The notes beneath the pieces were generated by a model. It did no database searches, was not told where the DNA came from, and saw only the letters and a list, made by a program, of their open reading frames with translations. From Bacteroidales bacterium (lineage in GTDB: Bacteria; Bacteroidota; Bacteroidia; Bacteroidales; VadinHA17): 64,000 nucleotides of DNA. Below are positions 55,490 through 64,000 of the stretch, piece by piece (the stretch's first letter is position 1; each line of letters opens with the position of its first letter). The stretch is taken from positions 62,001 through 126,000 of the forward strand of contig JADKBK010000015.1 of assembly GCA_016715075.1 (NCBI GenBank), given 5' to 3'. The position numbers were made by a program, and so were the translations under genes.

Positions 55490-57094
55490 ATGGCTCAGAA
55501 AAGGAAAATCCCTCATACATTCGTAATTGTCTTCGCAGTTATTGTAATTGCTGCAATCTCAACATGGTTCGTACAGGGAGGTGAATATGCCCGGACAGTT
55601 AAAATTCTTCCTGATGGAAGTTCTAAAAACATTATTCTCCAGGAATCTTATAAAATTGTCGATAATCATCCCCAGACATGGCAGATATTCTCCGCCCTTT
55701 TTGAGGGTTTCGTGGCAAAAGCGGATATTATTGTATTTATTCTCCTCATTGGAGGAGCCTTCTGGATCATGAATGAAAGCAAAGCCATTGATGTTGCTAT
55801 TTTGTCATTCCTGAGATTCACTAAAAAACTTGAGAGAATTAAAATAATTCAGCGGATGGGGGTCAACAATATAATTATGACTCTCATTATGATCATTTTC
55901 AGCCTTTTCGGATCAATCTTCGGAATGAGTGAAGAGACAATTGCATTTATTATCATTTTCGTTCCGCTGGCGATCAGTATGGGGTACGATTCCATTGTGG
56001 GTGTTTGTCTATGCTTTTTTGCTGCCGGGCTTGGATTCGCCGGAGCAACATTTAATCCCTTCACAATCGGGATTGCACAGGGCTTGTCAGATGTACCAAT
56101 GTTCTCTGGTTTGGAATACAGGATCTTTTGCTGGATCATAATAACTACAATTGGAATTATCTTTATCCTGAGGTATGCTGCGAAAATTAAAAAAGACCCT
56201 TTAAAATCACCGGTATATGAAGATGACCTCATCTGGCGAAAAAAGGCAGCGGAAGAGCTGGTTCAGGTGAAATATGAAACACCTGTTTCAGGCTGGATCA
56301 TCTTTATGATACTTTTGGCTGTAATGGGAGCTTATTCCTTTTTCTATAGCTCTTCGGAAATGATAATAGGACAATCTAAAATAGTTGCACCGGTTATACC
56401 TGTTCTTACTGTATTGTTTGGCTTATCGGGATTTATCACTTTGCGTAAATCGGTTCACTTCTTTATTCTTAATCTTTTTATATTCACTATATTATATCTT
56501 ATTGTTGGGGTTATGGGCTATCACTGGTACGTCCTCGAGATTGCTACTTTATTTTTTGTGATGGGCATATCGAGTGGAATTGCCATGAATTATTCTCCGA
56601 ACAGGATCACTGAATTGTTTATTACCGGGGTAAAGGACATTCTTCCTGCTGCCATGGTTGTAGGACTGGCAGGTGGAATAATTATTGTATTGCAAAACGG
56701 TAAGGTAATAGATCCCTTCCTTCATGGGATTTCAGCATCAATGCAAGATGTCGGCAGATATGGCTCGCTAAGTATCATGTATGGTATCCAGACACTAATT
56801 AATCTGGCTATGACTTCAGGTTCTGCAAAGGCTGCTTTAACTATGCCTATAATGGCACCATTCTCTGACCTGATCCATGTTTCCCGCCAGGCCACTATCA
56901 TGGCTTATCAGTTCGGAGATGGTTTTACAAATATGATAACACCAACATCAGCGGTTCTCGTAGGGGTCCTTGGCGTGGCAAAAATTCCATTTGAGAAGTG
57001 GTTTAAATGGGTCTGGCCACTAATACTTTTCCTTTTCATTCTTGGTTTTCTTCTGCTTATACCTACGGTAACTATGGATTTAAATGGTTTTTAG
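55490..57094 (+). CDS. YfcC-family inner membrane transporter
   Basis: About 534 residues from the ATG at 55490 (a GTG 12 bases upstream, directly after the previous stop, is also possible). Around 12-13 hydrophobic helices, including IIVFILLIGGAFWIMNESKA and LFGSIFGMSEETIAFIIIF, with the tail end FTNMITPTSAVLVGVLGV typical of the YfcC/ArcD-like (DcuC superfamily) group. Relatives are described as putative basic amino acid or C4-dicarboxylate carriers. In this operon arginine, aspartate or a beta-Asp dipeptide is the natural guess for the cargo; the sequence alone does not decide. Followed by the dipeptidase gene. Confidence 0.85.
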   Translation: MAQKRKIPHTFVIVFAVIVIAAISTWFVQGGEYARTVKILPDGSSKNIILQESYKIVDNHPQTWQIFSALFEGFVAKADIIVFILLIGGAFWIMNESKAIDVAILSFLRFTKKLERIKIIQRMGVNNIIMTLIMIIFSLFGSIFGMSEETIAFIIIFVPLAISMGYDSIVGVCLCFFAAGLGFAGATFNPFTIGIAQGLSDVPMFSGLEYRIFCWIIITTIGIIFILRYAAKIKKDPLKSPVYEDDLIWRKKAAEELVQVKYETPVSGWIIFMILLAVMGAYSFFYSSSEMIIGQSKIVAPVIPVLTVLFGLSGFITLRKSVHFFILNLFIFTILYLIVGVMGYHWYVLEIATLFFVMGISSGIAMNYSPNRITELFITGVKDILPAAMVVGLAGGIIIVLQNGKVIDPFLHGISASMQDVGRYGSLSIMYGIQTLINLAMTSGSAKAALTMPIMAPFSDLIHVSRQATIMAYQFGDGFTNMITPTSAVLVGVLGVAKIPFEKWFKWVWPLILFLFILGFLLLIPTVTMDLNGF

Positions 57095-57149
57095 CCATAC
57101 TGCTTTTCTTTCCTTTGCTATTTAGTACTTTGATAAAACACTGGAAATT

Positions 57150-58313
57150 ATGATCCTTATTAAACACGCTGAAGTCTCTCAGCCACATTACCTCGGCATT
57201 AAGGATATACTTCTTGCCGGTGAAAAAATAATTGCCATTGAAAATGAGATCGATATCAAAGCAATTAGTAATATCGGCATAATTATAATTGATGGAACGG
57301 GAAAGAAGGTAATCCCGGGGCTAATCGATGCCCATGCCCATATTGCCGGAGCAGGTGGTGAGGGAGGACCCTCGACCCGAACACCCGAGATGCAACTTTC
57401 TTCTATGCTTGACGGAGGCATTACAACAATAGTTGGGTGCCTCGGAACAGATGGCTTCACCCGCTCCCTGGAATCGGTGCTCATGAAAGTCAAATCACTG
57501 AAAGCTGAAGGAGTCTCTGCATTCATGTACACAGGATCATATCAGGTACCGACACCTACCCTTTTAGGTGATGTCGGAAGAGATATTGCCATGATAGAAG
57601 AGATCATAGGAGTTGGAGAAATAGCTCTGTCGGATCACCGCAGCTCCTGCCCAACCACTGACGAACTAATAAGACTTGTTTCAAGCGCCAGGGTCGGAGG
57701 AATGCTGGGAGGAAAGTCAGGTATTGCAAATATCCATATGGGCGATGCTAAAAATCCATTTCAACCCATCTATGATGCAATTGAAAAGAGTGAATTGAAA
57801 ATTACCCAGTTCTTCCCGACTCACTGCAACAGGAATCACTATATTTTCGAAGATGCCAAAGTATATGGCAGGAAAGGTTATACCGACCTCACAGCCAGTT
57901 CTTATCCATATGATATGGAGAATGAAATCAAACCATCAAAAGCCATTGTGGAACTAATGGCATCAGGAGTCCCGCTTGAGAATATTACACTCACTTCAGA
58001 CGGGAACGGATCACTTCCTAATTTTGATAAAGATGGAATCCTTACCAGTATAGATATGGGACTGCCATATTCAATATTCAAAGAGATGATCGATGCAGTC
58101 ATTATTGAGAAACTCCCTCTTGAAAAAGCATTGATGGTGGTCACCTCGAATGTTGCAGCAATACTTAAATTAAAGAATAAAGGGAAGGTTGAGACCGGAA
58201 AAGATGCTGATCTGGTAATACTCGATAAAGAATACAGGATCTCCGATGTCATAGCCCGCGGGCAGCTGATGACTCACGATTATAAACGATTGAAAAAGGG
58301 AATTTATGAATAA
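57150..58313 (+). CDS. iadA: Isoaspartyl (beta-aspartyl) dipeptidase
   Basis: A 387-residue amidohydrolase of the IadA type with no signal peptide, so cytosolic. Metal and active-site landmarks: GLIDAHAHIAGAGGEGG (HxH, near residue 61), IALSDHRSSCPTTDEL, GGMLGGKSGIANIHMGD, FFPTHCNRNHYIFEDA and LTSDGNGSLPNFD. IadA cleaves beta-linked aspartyl dipeptides; with cyanophycinase upstream the expected substrate is beta-Asp-Arg. In E. coli IadA a Lys just before the SDHRS segment bridges the two metals; here that place reads GVGEIALSDH, so Glu may do so. The M14 carboxypeptidase gene overlaps the 3' end by 8 bases (ATGAATAA), indicating coupling. Confidence 0.9.
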   Translation: MILIKHAEVSQPHYLGIKDILLAGEKIIAIENEIDIKAISNIGIIIIDGTGKKVIPGLIDAHAHIAGAGGEGGPSTRTPEMQLSSMLDGGITTIVGCLGTDGFTRSLESVLMKVKSLKAEGVSAFMYTGSYQVPTPTLLGDVGRDIAMIEEIIGVGEIALSDHRSSCPTTDELIRLVSSARVGGMLGGKSGIANIHMGDAKNPFQPIYDAIEKSELKITQFFPTHCNRNHYIFEDAKVYGRKGYTDLTASSYPYDMENEIKPSKAIVELMASGVPLENITLTSDGNGSLPNFDKDGILTSIDMGLPYSIFKEMIDAVIIEKLPLEKALMVVTSNVAAILKLKNKGKVETGKDADLVILDKEYRISDVIARGQLMTHDYKRLKKGIYE

Positions 58314-59799
58314 AAGCATACTGCTTCTTCTTGCATTTATTACTTCGAACCTGCTGGCACAGGAGATTATTACACCTCTCCGGAAAAACAACTATTCCAA
58401 ACCTGCATCATACGATGAAATAGCAGTTTATGTCAGGCAGCTGGACAGTATTTCAGAATTAATAACAACAGAGGTCATTGCAAAATCGGCAGAGGGACGA
58501 AATATTTTCGGAATAAAATTTTCCTCATCTCAATTCGGCAGCAACCCATCGAAGGTAAAAGTGTTACTCCTGGCACAGCAGCATGGTAACGAACAGGCAG
58601 GGAAAGAAGGCGCACTGTTGCTTATGCAGGAACTCTTAAAAGCGGAAAACCGGTATCTGTTTGAACGGATCGATCTGGCTATCGTACCACAGATGAATCC
58701 TGACGGGTCTGACTCAAACAGCCGGCGAAACGGGAACGGGATGGATCTGAACCGTAATCATCTCATAATCACAGAACCTGAAGTTATTGGATTACACCGT
58801 CTTTTCGATCAGTATCTCTTCGAGGTAACACTTGATGCTCATGAATACTTCCCATATGGTGAAACGTGGCAAAAATATGGCTATCGCAATAACTCAGATC
58901 TGCTGCTAGGAACCGCCACTAACAGTAATGTCTCTGAAAAGCTTAGAGGATTATCAAATAAGAGCTACCTCCCGTTTATAAAAGAATTTCTGGGAGCAAG
59001 GAATGTTTCCAATTTTATTTACAGTCCGGGCGGTCCTCCTGAACTTGATTATATCAGGCATAGTACATTTGATATAAATGATGGCCGGCAGAGCTTTGCT
59101 ATCCAGAATACACTTTCATTCATACAGGAAGGGCTCAACGGGACCGACAGATTCGCTGACAACATAAAACACCGGGCGGAAAGCCAGATGAGCGGAATGC
59201 GCGGCTTACTCGAATATACTTACCGGAACAGTAAAAAGATTAAATCACTTGTAGCCAGGGAAAGGGCAAAACTGGTTCAGGATCATTCATCAATAGTTGC
59301 AATTCAGTCCGAACATGTCAGGAACGGCGAAAAACTTCACCTCCCTCTCCTTTCCTATTCAACAGGCAGGGACACCCTGGTAATTGTATCAGATTACAGA
59401 CCAGTGGTAAAATCAATATATGATGTAAATAAACCGGCTGGCTATCTGATACCAAAACAATTGAAGGAGTTAGCTGAATGGGTTGACCGGCAGGGAATAA
59501 TAAGCCACCCCTACAAACCTGAACTAAGTGATAAGATTGAGTTATATGAAGCTATTACAATTGATTCCATTGATTTTGAGGGAGATATTGTGGTGAATCC
59601 TACACTTGCAGTGAAAAAATTGTCAAAAGCTATAAATCCTGACGATTATATCTATCTGCCAACCAATCAGCTAAAAGGTGACATGATTGTCATAGCCCTG
59701 GAACCCAAATCTATGCTCGGACTTGTCACATACAAAGAATTTTCTCATCTGCTGAAAAAGGGAGAACCATTTCCTGTTCTTCGTGTAATTAAAAAATAG
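58306..59799 (+). CDS. Secreted M14-family zinc carboxypeptidase
   Basis: 497 residues with a signal peptide (MNKSILLLLAFITSNLLAQ). The zinc ligands are in LLAQQHGNEQAGKEG (HxxE, near residue 92) and LDAHEYFPYG, with MNPDGSDSNSRRNGNGMDLN between them, the classic M14 substrate-binding stretch. The enzyme should trim C-terminal residues from peptides in the periplasm or outside. Within the locus it could remove arginine from oligo-peptides or act on side products. The C-terminal 170 residues are an extra beta-rich part. The start lies inside the iadA stop region, so the two are translationally linked. Confidence 0.85.
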   Translation: MNKSILLLLAFITSNLLAQEIITPLRKNNYSKPASYDEIAVYVRQLDSISELITTEVIAKSAEGRNIFGIKFSSSQFGSNPSKVKVLLLAQQHGNEQAGKEGALLLMQELLKAENRYLFERIDLAIVPQMNPDGSDSNSRRNGNGMDLNRNHLIITEPEVIGLHRLFDQYLFEVTLDAHEYFPYGETWQKYGYRNNSDLLLGTATNSNVSEKLRGLSNKSYLPFIKEFLGARNVSNFIYSPGGPPELDYIRHSTFDINDGRQSFAIQNTLSFIQEGLNGTDRFADNIKHRAESQMSGMRGLLEYTYRNSKKIKSLVARERAKLVQDHSSIVAIQSEHVRNGEKLHLPLLSYSTGRDTLVIVSDYRPVVKSIYDVNKPAGYLIPKQLKELAEWVDRQGIISHPYKPELSDKIELYEAITIDSIDFEGDIVVNPTLAVKKLSKAINPDDYIYLPTNQLKGDMIVIALEPKSMLGLVTYKEFSHLLKKGEPFPVLRVIKK

Positions 59800-59834
59800 C
59801 AATTTCTGACGGAAATAATATTAATAAAAACAAC

Positions 59835-60944
59835 ATGCGTATAGACTCTGTTGAACTCAGGCATATCAGGATGGTACTTGTCAGTCCGTTTGTAACATCA
59901 ATGGGCACTGAATATGATGAAGAACATATTATTGTCAGGGTTGACGGTGAAGGAGTAACCGGATGGGGAGAGAGTGTTGCAGAAGGCACGCCTTTCTATT
60001 CCTATGAAACGGTCCAGACCGCCTGGCATATTCTCAGGGACTTTCTTATCCCGTCAATACTTGGAAAGGATATTAAGGATATTAATGAAGCAATATCTCT
60101 CTATGAGCAAGTCAGAGGTCATATGATGGCAAAAGCCGGGCTTGAGGCAGCATTATGGGATGCCTTTGCCAAATCAAAAAACAGTTCACTTTCCACACTG
60201 CTTGGAGGTACCAGGAAGAAAATCGACGTTGGGGTGAGTATTGGCATTCAGTCTTCAGAGAAGGAACTTATCCATAAAGTTGAGGGTTACCTGCAGGAGG
60301 GATATAAAAGAATTAAGATTAAAATTGCCCCGGGAAATGATTTACAGTACGTTATAGCACTGCGCAGGGAGTTTCCCGGTCTGTTGCTCCAGGTTGACGC
60401 AAATTCGGCATATACCCTCAATGATATTGACCTTTTCAAAAAGATGGATTCTTATAACCTCAGCCTGATTGAACAACCACTTGGGTATGAAGATATCTTT
60501 GATCACTCAAAGCTTCAGAGGGAACTGCATACCCCGATATGTCTTGATGAAAGCATACATTCACTTGATGATACCCGTGCTGCTATTGAACTTGACAGCT
60601 GCAGGATAATTAACATCAAACCGGGAAGGGTAGGCGGATTCACCGAATCAAAGCTGATCCACGACTATTGTGCATCAATGAAAATACCTGTCTGGCATGG
60701 AGGAATGCTGGAATCAGGAATAGGACGTGCCGGGAACGTTGCACTTGCCTCCCTTCCGAATTTTACCCTCCCGGGCGATATCTCCGCCAGCAAAAGGTAT
60801 TACAGGGAAGATATAGTGGAACCGGAATTTGTTGTGAATCCTGATGGTACGATGGACGTTCCCGTCAAACCGGGAATCGGTGTTGAGGTAAATATGAAAA
60901 TGCTCGATAAAGTCACTGTCAGGAAAGAGATCTTTAAGATCTGA
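59835..60944 (+). CDS. Enolase-superfamily racemase (N-acylamino acid racemase/OSBS type)
   Basis: 369 residues, cytosolic. Enolase-superfamily landmarks: KRIKIKIAPGND (KxK, near residue 157), LLQVDANSAYT, SLIEQPLGYEDI, CLDESIHSL, INIKPGRVGG and WHGGMLESGIGRAGN. The GGMLESGIGRAxNxALASLPNFxLPGD stretch is typical of the NSAR/OSBS family (N-succinyl or N-acyl amino acid racemase, or o-succinylbenzoate synthase) rather than Ala-Glu dipeptide epimerases. No other menaquinone gene is nearby, so racemisation of an acylated amino acid is more likely here than OSBS. It closes the operon; how it serves beta-aspartyl peptide use is not known, possibly handling D-residues. Confidence 0.78.
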   Translation: MRIDSVELRHIRMVLVSPFVTSMGTEYDEEHIIVRVDGEGVTGWGESVAEGTPFYSYETVQTAWHILRDFLIPSILGKDIKDINEAISLYEQVRGHMMAKAGLEAALWDAFAKSKNSSLSTLLGGTRKKIDVGVSIGIQSSEKELIHKVEGYLQEGYKRIKIKIAPGNDLQYVIALRREFPGLLLQVDANSAYTLNDIDLFKKMDSYNLSLIEQPLGYEDIFDHSKLQRELHTPICLDESIHSLDDTRAAIELDSCRIINIKPGRVGGFTESKLIHDYCASMKIPVWHGGMLESGIGRAGNVALASLPNFTLPGDISASKRYYREDIVEPEFVVNPDGTMDVPVKPGIGVEVNMKMLDKVTVRKEIFKI

Positions 60945-60969
60945 ACTTATCTGATCATTATCAGTTTCA

Positions 60970-61012
60970 CTTTGTGGCCTTAGTGCAATCCTTTGTGGCC
61001 TTCGTGTTTAAT
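60970..61012. repeat. CTTTGTGGCCTT repeat pair
   Basis: CTTTGTGGCCTTAGTG and CTTTGTGGCCTTCGTG in tandem, ending TTTAATCA. Another diverged relative of the CGCAAAG repeats, located right after the operon's last gene. Confidence 0.45.
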
Positions 61013-61031
61013 CAATGTTACAATTTTTGTT

Positions 61032-61039
61032 TAATTTTG
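61032..61039 (+). promoter_or_regulatory. Perfect -7 box TAATTTTG upstream of the GH116 gene
   Basis: An exact TAnnTTTG 67 bases before the ATG at 61107; no matching -33 TTTG at 17-23 bases, so support is partial. Confidence 0.35.
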
Positions 61040-61106
61040 GTTTAAAGGATTAAGTATTGCTCGCATAATACTGAATTCACTTTGAAATTTACCTGACCTC
61101 AACACT

Positions 61107-63658
61107 TTGAACGCTATGAACAAAAACCCTCTCCTGCTTACAGCACTTTTTGTCCTGCTGTCAATCAATCCCCTGTTTTCCGCCGACTGGCCTGTTCTGA
61201 AAACATATGACCAGGAGCATGTATATAAAATTGCCCTTCCCATTGGAGGCGTTGGTACCGGTACTGTATCTCTCGGCGGTAGGGGAAACCTGCAGGACTG
61301 GGAAATCATGAACCGGCCGGCAAAGGGCTATAACCCGGGATCAGGAAGAAATAATTCTGCTTTCTTCACATTATACACCGACAACGGCGGGAAGAAAGAC
61401 CTCCGTCTTCTGGAAGGACCTGTTCCCTTTTACCAGTATGAAGGGGCATCAGGGGCAATCGCAACAAATCATGGACTTCCCAGATTTAATGAGGTAACTT
61501 TTGGAGCCGCCTATCCTTTTGGCCAGGTGAATCTTAAAACACCACAGATACCGGTGAGTGTAAAAATGAAGGCGTTCAATCCCCTTATCCCGGGAGACGT
61601 CGCAAACAGCAGCATTCCTGCTGCGATACTTGATTTTGAGCTTACAAACAGCTCTGACAGGGAGATATCCTTCACAATATGCGGTTCAATGCAGAATTTT
61701 ATCGGTGAAGACGGGAGCCAGGGTAAGTCAATAGACAATATTAACAGGTTTATGCAGGAGAAGGGAATCAGCGGCATTTTCATGGAGTCACAGGGTGTTG
61801 ATAAGAATGCAGAGCAATGGGGTGACATGAGCCTTACAACCAATTCCGAAGGAGCTATTACGTACAGGACAGCCTGGCTTCCTGAAAGGTGGGGCTCTTC
61901 GATACTCGATTTCTGGGATGACTTTTCAGCTGACGGAAAACTTGAAAACAGAAAAGATAGTGTTTCCGATAAACCTATGACTTCACTCGCCATAAGCAAT
62001 ACTCTGCCGCCTCATGGGACAAAGACAATCAGGTTTCTTCTGACATGGTATTTCCCGAACAGGATTGCATGGTCGGAAGCGCCGCTGAAAAATTATTATT
62101 CAACACAGTATTCAAATTCATGGGATGTCGCCGTCAAAACCATTCCCGCACTTCCGTACCTGGAAAACAAAACAATTGAATTCGTCAGTGCACTCTGCAG
62201 CAGCGATCTGCCGGAACCAGTCAGGGAAGCGGCACTCTTTAACATCAGCACCTTAAGGACCCAGACCTGCTTCCGTATTTCTGACGGAAATTTCTTTGCA
62301 TGGGAAGGATGTGATGACAAAACAGGGTGCTGCTTCGGAACCTGCACCCATGTATGGAATTATGAGACAGCAACTGCCTTCCTTTTTGGCGATCTGGCAA
62401 GAATTGAAAGGAATATAGAATTCGGAACTGCCGCAAATGCTGAAGGCCTTATGAGCTTTCGCGTTACTCTGCCATTGGAAGAACCTCAGAGTTTTGCCAA
62501 AGTCGCAGCCGACGGGCAAATGGGATGTATCATAAAACTATACCGTGATTGGCAGCTATCAGGAGATAATGAGTTTCTGAAAACATTATACCCTAAAGCA
62601 AAAAGTGCATTGGGCTATGCCTGGAAAAAAGGTGGCTGGGATGGAAACCAGGATGGAGTAATGGAGGGAGTTCAGCATAATACGATGGATGTGGGTATTA
62701 TGGACCGAATCCCCAGATGACAATATGGTACCTTGGAGCATTGCGTGCAATGGAGGAGATGTCGCTTTATATGAAAGATAAAGAGATGGCATCCAGGTGC
62801 AGGAAGCTTTTCCTTAGTGGCAGCAAATGGACAGATGAAAATCTGTTTAATGGAGAGTATTATATTCATAAAATAATTGTGCCTGAAAAAGAGAGTATTC
62901 CTGTAGAACAGCTTGTAGGAATGGGGTCATCCGATTATGGAAATCCTGACTACCAGCTTGGCGAAGGATGTCTTGTCGATCAGCTTGTCGGTCAGTATCT
63001 TGCCCATGTATGTGGCCTGGGTTACCTGGTCAAAAAAGAAAATGTGGCAAAAACGCTTCAGAGCATAATGAAATACAATTACAAATCTGATCTGACTGAT
63101 CATTTCAACTGCTTCAGGAGTTATGCCCTGGGTAATGAGGCTGCACTGCTTATGGCTGCTTATCCAAAATCCAGACCTGTGAATCCCTTCCCTTACTTTA
63201 CCGAAGTAATGACCGGATTTGAATATGCAGCCGCTATCGGGATGCTGTATGAGGGGCAGACAACTGACGGACTGAAATGTATTTCCAATATCCGTGACCG
63301 GTACGATGGACGCAAGAGGAGCCCCTTCGACGAAGCCGAATGCGGCCATCACTATGGAAGGGCAATGGACAGCTGGTCTGCTATCCTGGCTCTTACCGGA
63401 TTTCACTACTCAGGGGTGACCAAAGAACTTAAATTCGGGGATATTTCAGGAAAATACTTCTGGTCAGATGGTTACGCATACGGTACAGTAGAAATCTCAA
63501 AATCAGGTGAAGACAGACTTTTAACGCTGAATGTGCTAAACGGCAAACTGGATCTTTCAAAAATATCAATCACCGGCTATGGCACTGCATCCCTTAAAAA
63601 GATGACCACATTCAGTGAAGGGAGTAAAGAAGTATTCAAAATAAATCCGAAATTGTAA
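61107..63658 (+). CDS. GH116-type (GBA2/DUF608) secreted glycoside hydrolase (frame broken near 62690-62696)
   Basis: About 850 residues if repaired. Signal peptide ending INPLFSAD; an N-terminal GH116 beta domain (IALPIGGVGTGTVSLGGRGN) to about residue 320; then the (alpha/alpha)6 catalytic domain with CCFGTCTHVWNYETATAFLF, GVQHNTMDVG, and in the next frame the continuing YYGPNPQMTIWYLGALRAME and GEGCLVDQLVGQYLAH. The expected NTxDxxYYGPNP is obtained only if the GGG at 62695 were GGGG. The Asp in QHNTMD matches the acid/base position of GH116. Family knowledge: GH116 covers beta-glucosidases, xylosidases and GBA2-type glucosylceramidases; the substrate is unknown. Not linked to a susCD pair. 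Confidence 0.82.
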
Positions 63659-63678
63659 TTTTAGTATATAATGCATTG

Positions 63679-63763
63679 AACCGCAAAGGCCGCTAAGATA
63701 AAATCAACGCAAAGCACGCAAAGCTTTTAAATTCATAAATTTTCTTTGCGCCCTTTGCGTAAC
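63679..63763. repeat. CGCAAAG family element, copy 3 (diverged)
   Basis: AACCGCAAAGG at the left, two CGCAAAGCACGCAAAG-type units, an A/T-rich centre and CTTTGCGCCCTTTGCG on the right. No outer GGCTGTTGAAAAA ends are visible, so this copy is truncated or older than the one at 22856. Confidence 0.55.
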
Positions 63764-63859
63764 GATAGTTTGGGGCATAGCCGTCAACCTTATCGTAAAA
63801 TTGTAAATGCAGAGATAAGCAAAAGTTTCCCCTCCTTTTGAAGGGGGCTGAGCTTTTAG

Positions 63860-63880
63860 AATTTGCCCATTGGGCAAATT
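63860..63880. repeat. Perfect palindrome AATTTGCCCA-T-TGGGCAAATT
   Basis: 10-base arms around one central base. It is preceded by CCCCTCC...AGGGGG (63829-63846) pairing. The 63659-63992 gap contains only these repeats, no frame worth calling. Confidence 0.5.
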
Positions 63881-63980
63881 TAGCGAAGAGCCAGCTACAG
63901 GGAAGGCGCCGGGACAATTGATTATCTGTTTTTTACAAGTTTCATTTCCCGGCCGGGGTGGTTGATTAATTCCTTTTTCT

Positions 63981-64000
63981 TACCTTTAATCTATGAAAAG
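63981..64000 (+). promoter_or_regulatory. Promoter box and first codons of a gene continuing past the window
   Basis: TACCTTTA at 63981-63988 (one mismatch from TAnnTTTG) and an ATG at 63993 after 4 bases, followed by AAAAG. Too little sequence to name the product; the spacing repeats the near-leaderless layout seen at 2186. Confidence 0.35.

Noticed and set aside
59835..60944. Ala-Glu dipeptide epimerase
   Set aside because: The GGMLESGIGRA region matches the NSAR/OSBS group better; a dipeptide epimerase remains possible but less likely.
63693..63917. A 74-codon minus-strand frame
   Set aside because: It lies in the repeat cluster after GH116 and has no protein-like features.

Overview
The window looks like a chromosomal piece of an environmental member of the Bacteroidota (class Bacteroidia). 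The evidence is a SusC/SusD pair, a type IX secretion (T9SS) sorting domain, many secreted or lipoprotein glycoside hydrolases, families largely confined to this phylum (DUF3078, DUF6515, GH97), and several promoters of the phylum-specific form TTTG-N17-22-TAnnTTTG. I saw no rRNA, tRNA, CRISPR array, transposase or phage gene.

Layout. 1-2.6 kb: the N-terminal part of a TamB/AsmA-like envelope protein and a Nudix hydrolase. 2.7-12.9 kb: sugar catabolism (GH95-like, GH97, a long mannose-6-phosphate isomerase, an (alpha/alpha)6-type secreted protein, a GH78-like rhamnosidase), with a repeat cluster in the middle. 13.2-22.8 kb: envelope and housekeeping genes (DUF6515, DUF748, DUF4180, C1 peptidase, Rossmann protein, DUF853 ATPase, DUF3078 barrel, mscL). 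22.8-26.5 kb: a palindrome and MITE cluster, then a GH78 lipoprotein and a DUF2141 protein. 26.6-35.8 kb: carotenoid genes (crtI, crtB-like), a haem-tagged outer membrane barrel with a five-haem cytochrome, a photolyase, a DAK2-DegV fusion and a DUF1295 protein. 35.8-46.3 kb: a GH106-like hydrolase, an FAD oxidoreductase and a DUF5060/DUF4038 hydrolase as a probable operon, then small genes, a UroD-like protein, a pentapeptide protein, an amidotransferase and an epimerase. 46.3-60.9 kb: the most interesting part. 61.1-63.7 kb: a GH116-type hydrolase, then repeats and the start of another gene.

The 46.3-60.9 kb region reads as one nutrient-acquisition locus aimed at a peptide polymer rather than a glycan. 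A T9SS-secreted cyanophycinase-like S51 peptidase is divergent from a susC-susD operon. That operon continues with two PKD plus YWTD-propeller lipoproteins, a second exported cyanophycinase carrying the DQHFxxRxRxxRL signature, a YfcC-type transporter, an isoaspartyl dipeptidase, a secreted M14 carboxypeptidase and an N-acylamino-acid racemase-type enzyme. The proposed substrate is cyanophycin (multi-L-arginyl-poly-L-aspartate) or other beta-aspartyl peptides. Proposed steps: extracellular cleavage, SusCD uptake, periplasmic trimming, inner-membrane transport, then cytosolic cleavage of beta-Asp dipeptides to aspartate and arginine.

Five genes (GH95-like, mscL, photolyase, susC, GH116) have a frame broken by one net base. 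Four fit loss of one base from a short homopolymer. This looks more like a sequencing or assembly artefact than real gene decay, so I treat the five as probably intact in the organism.
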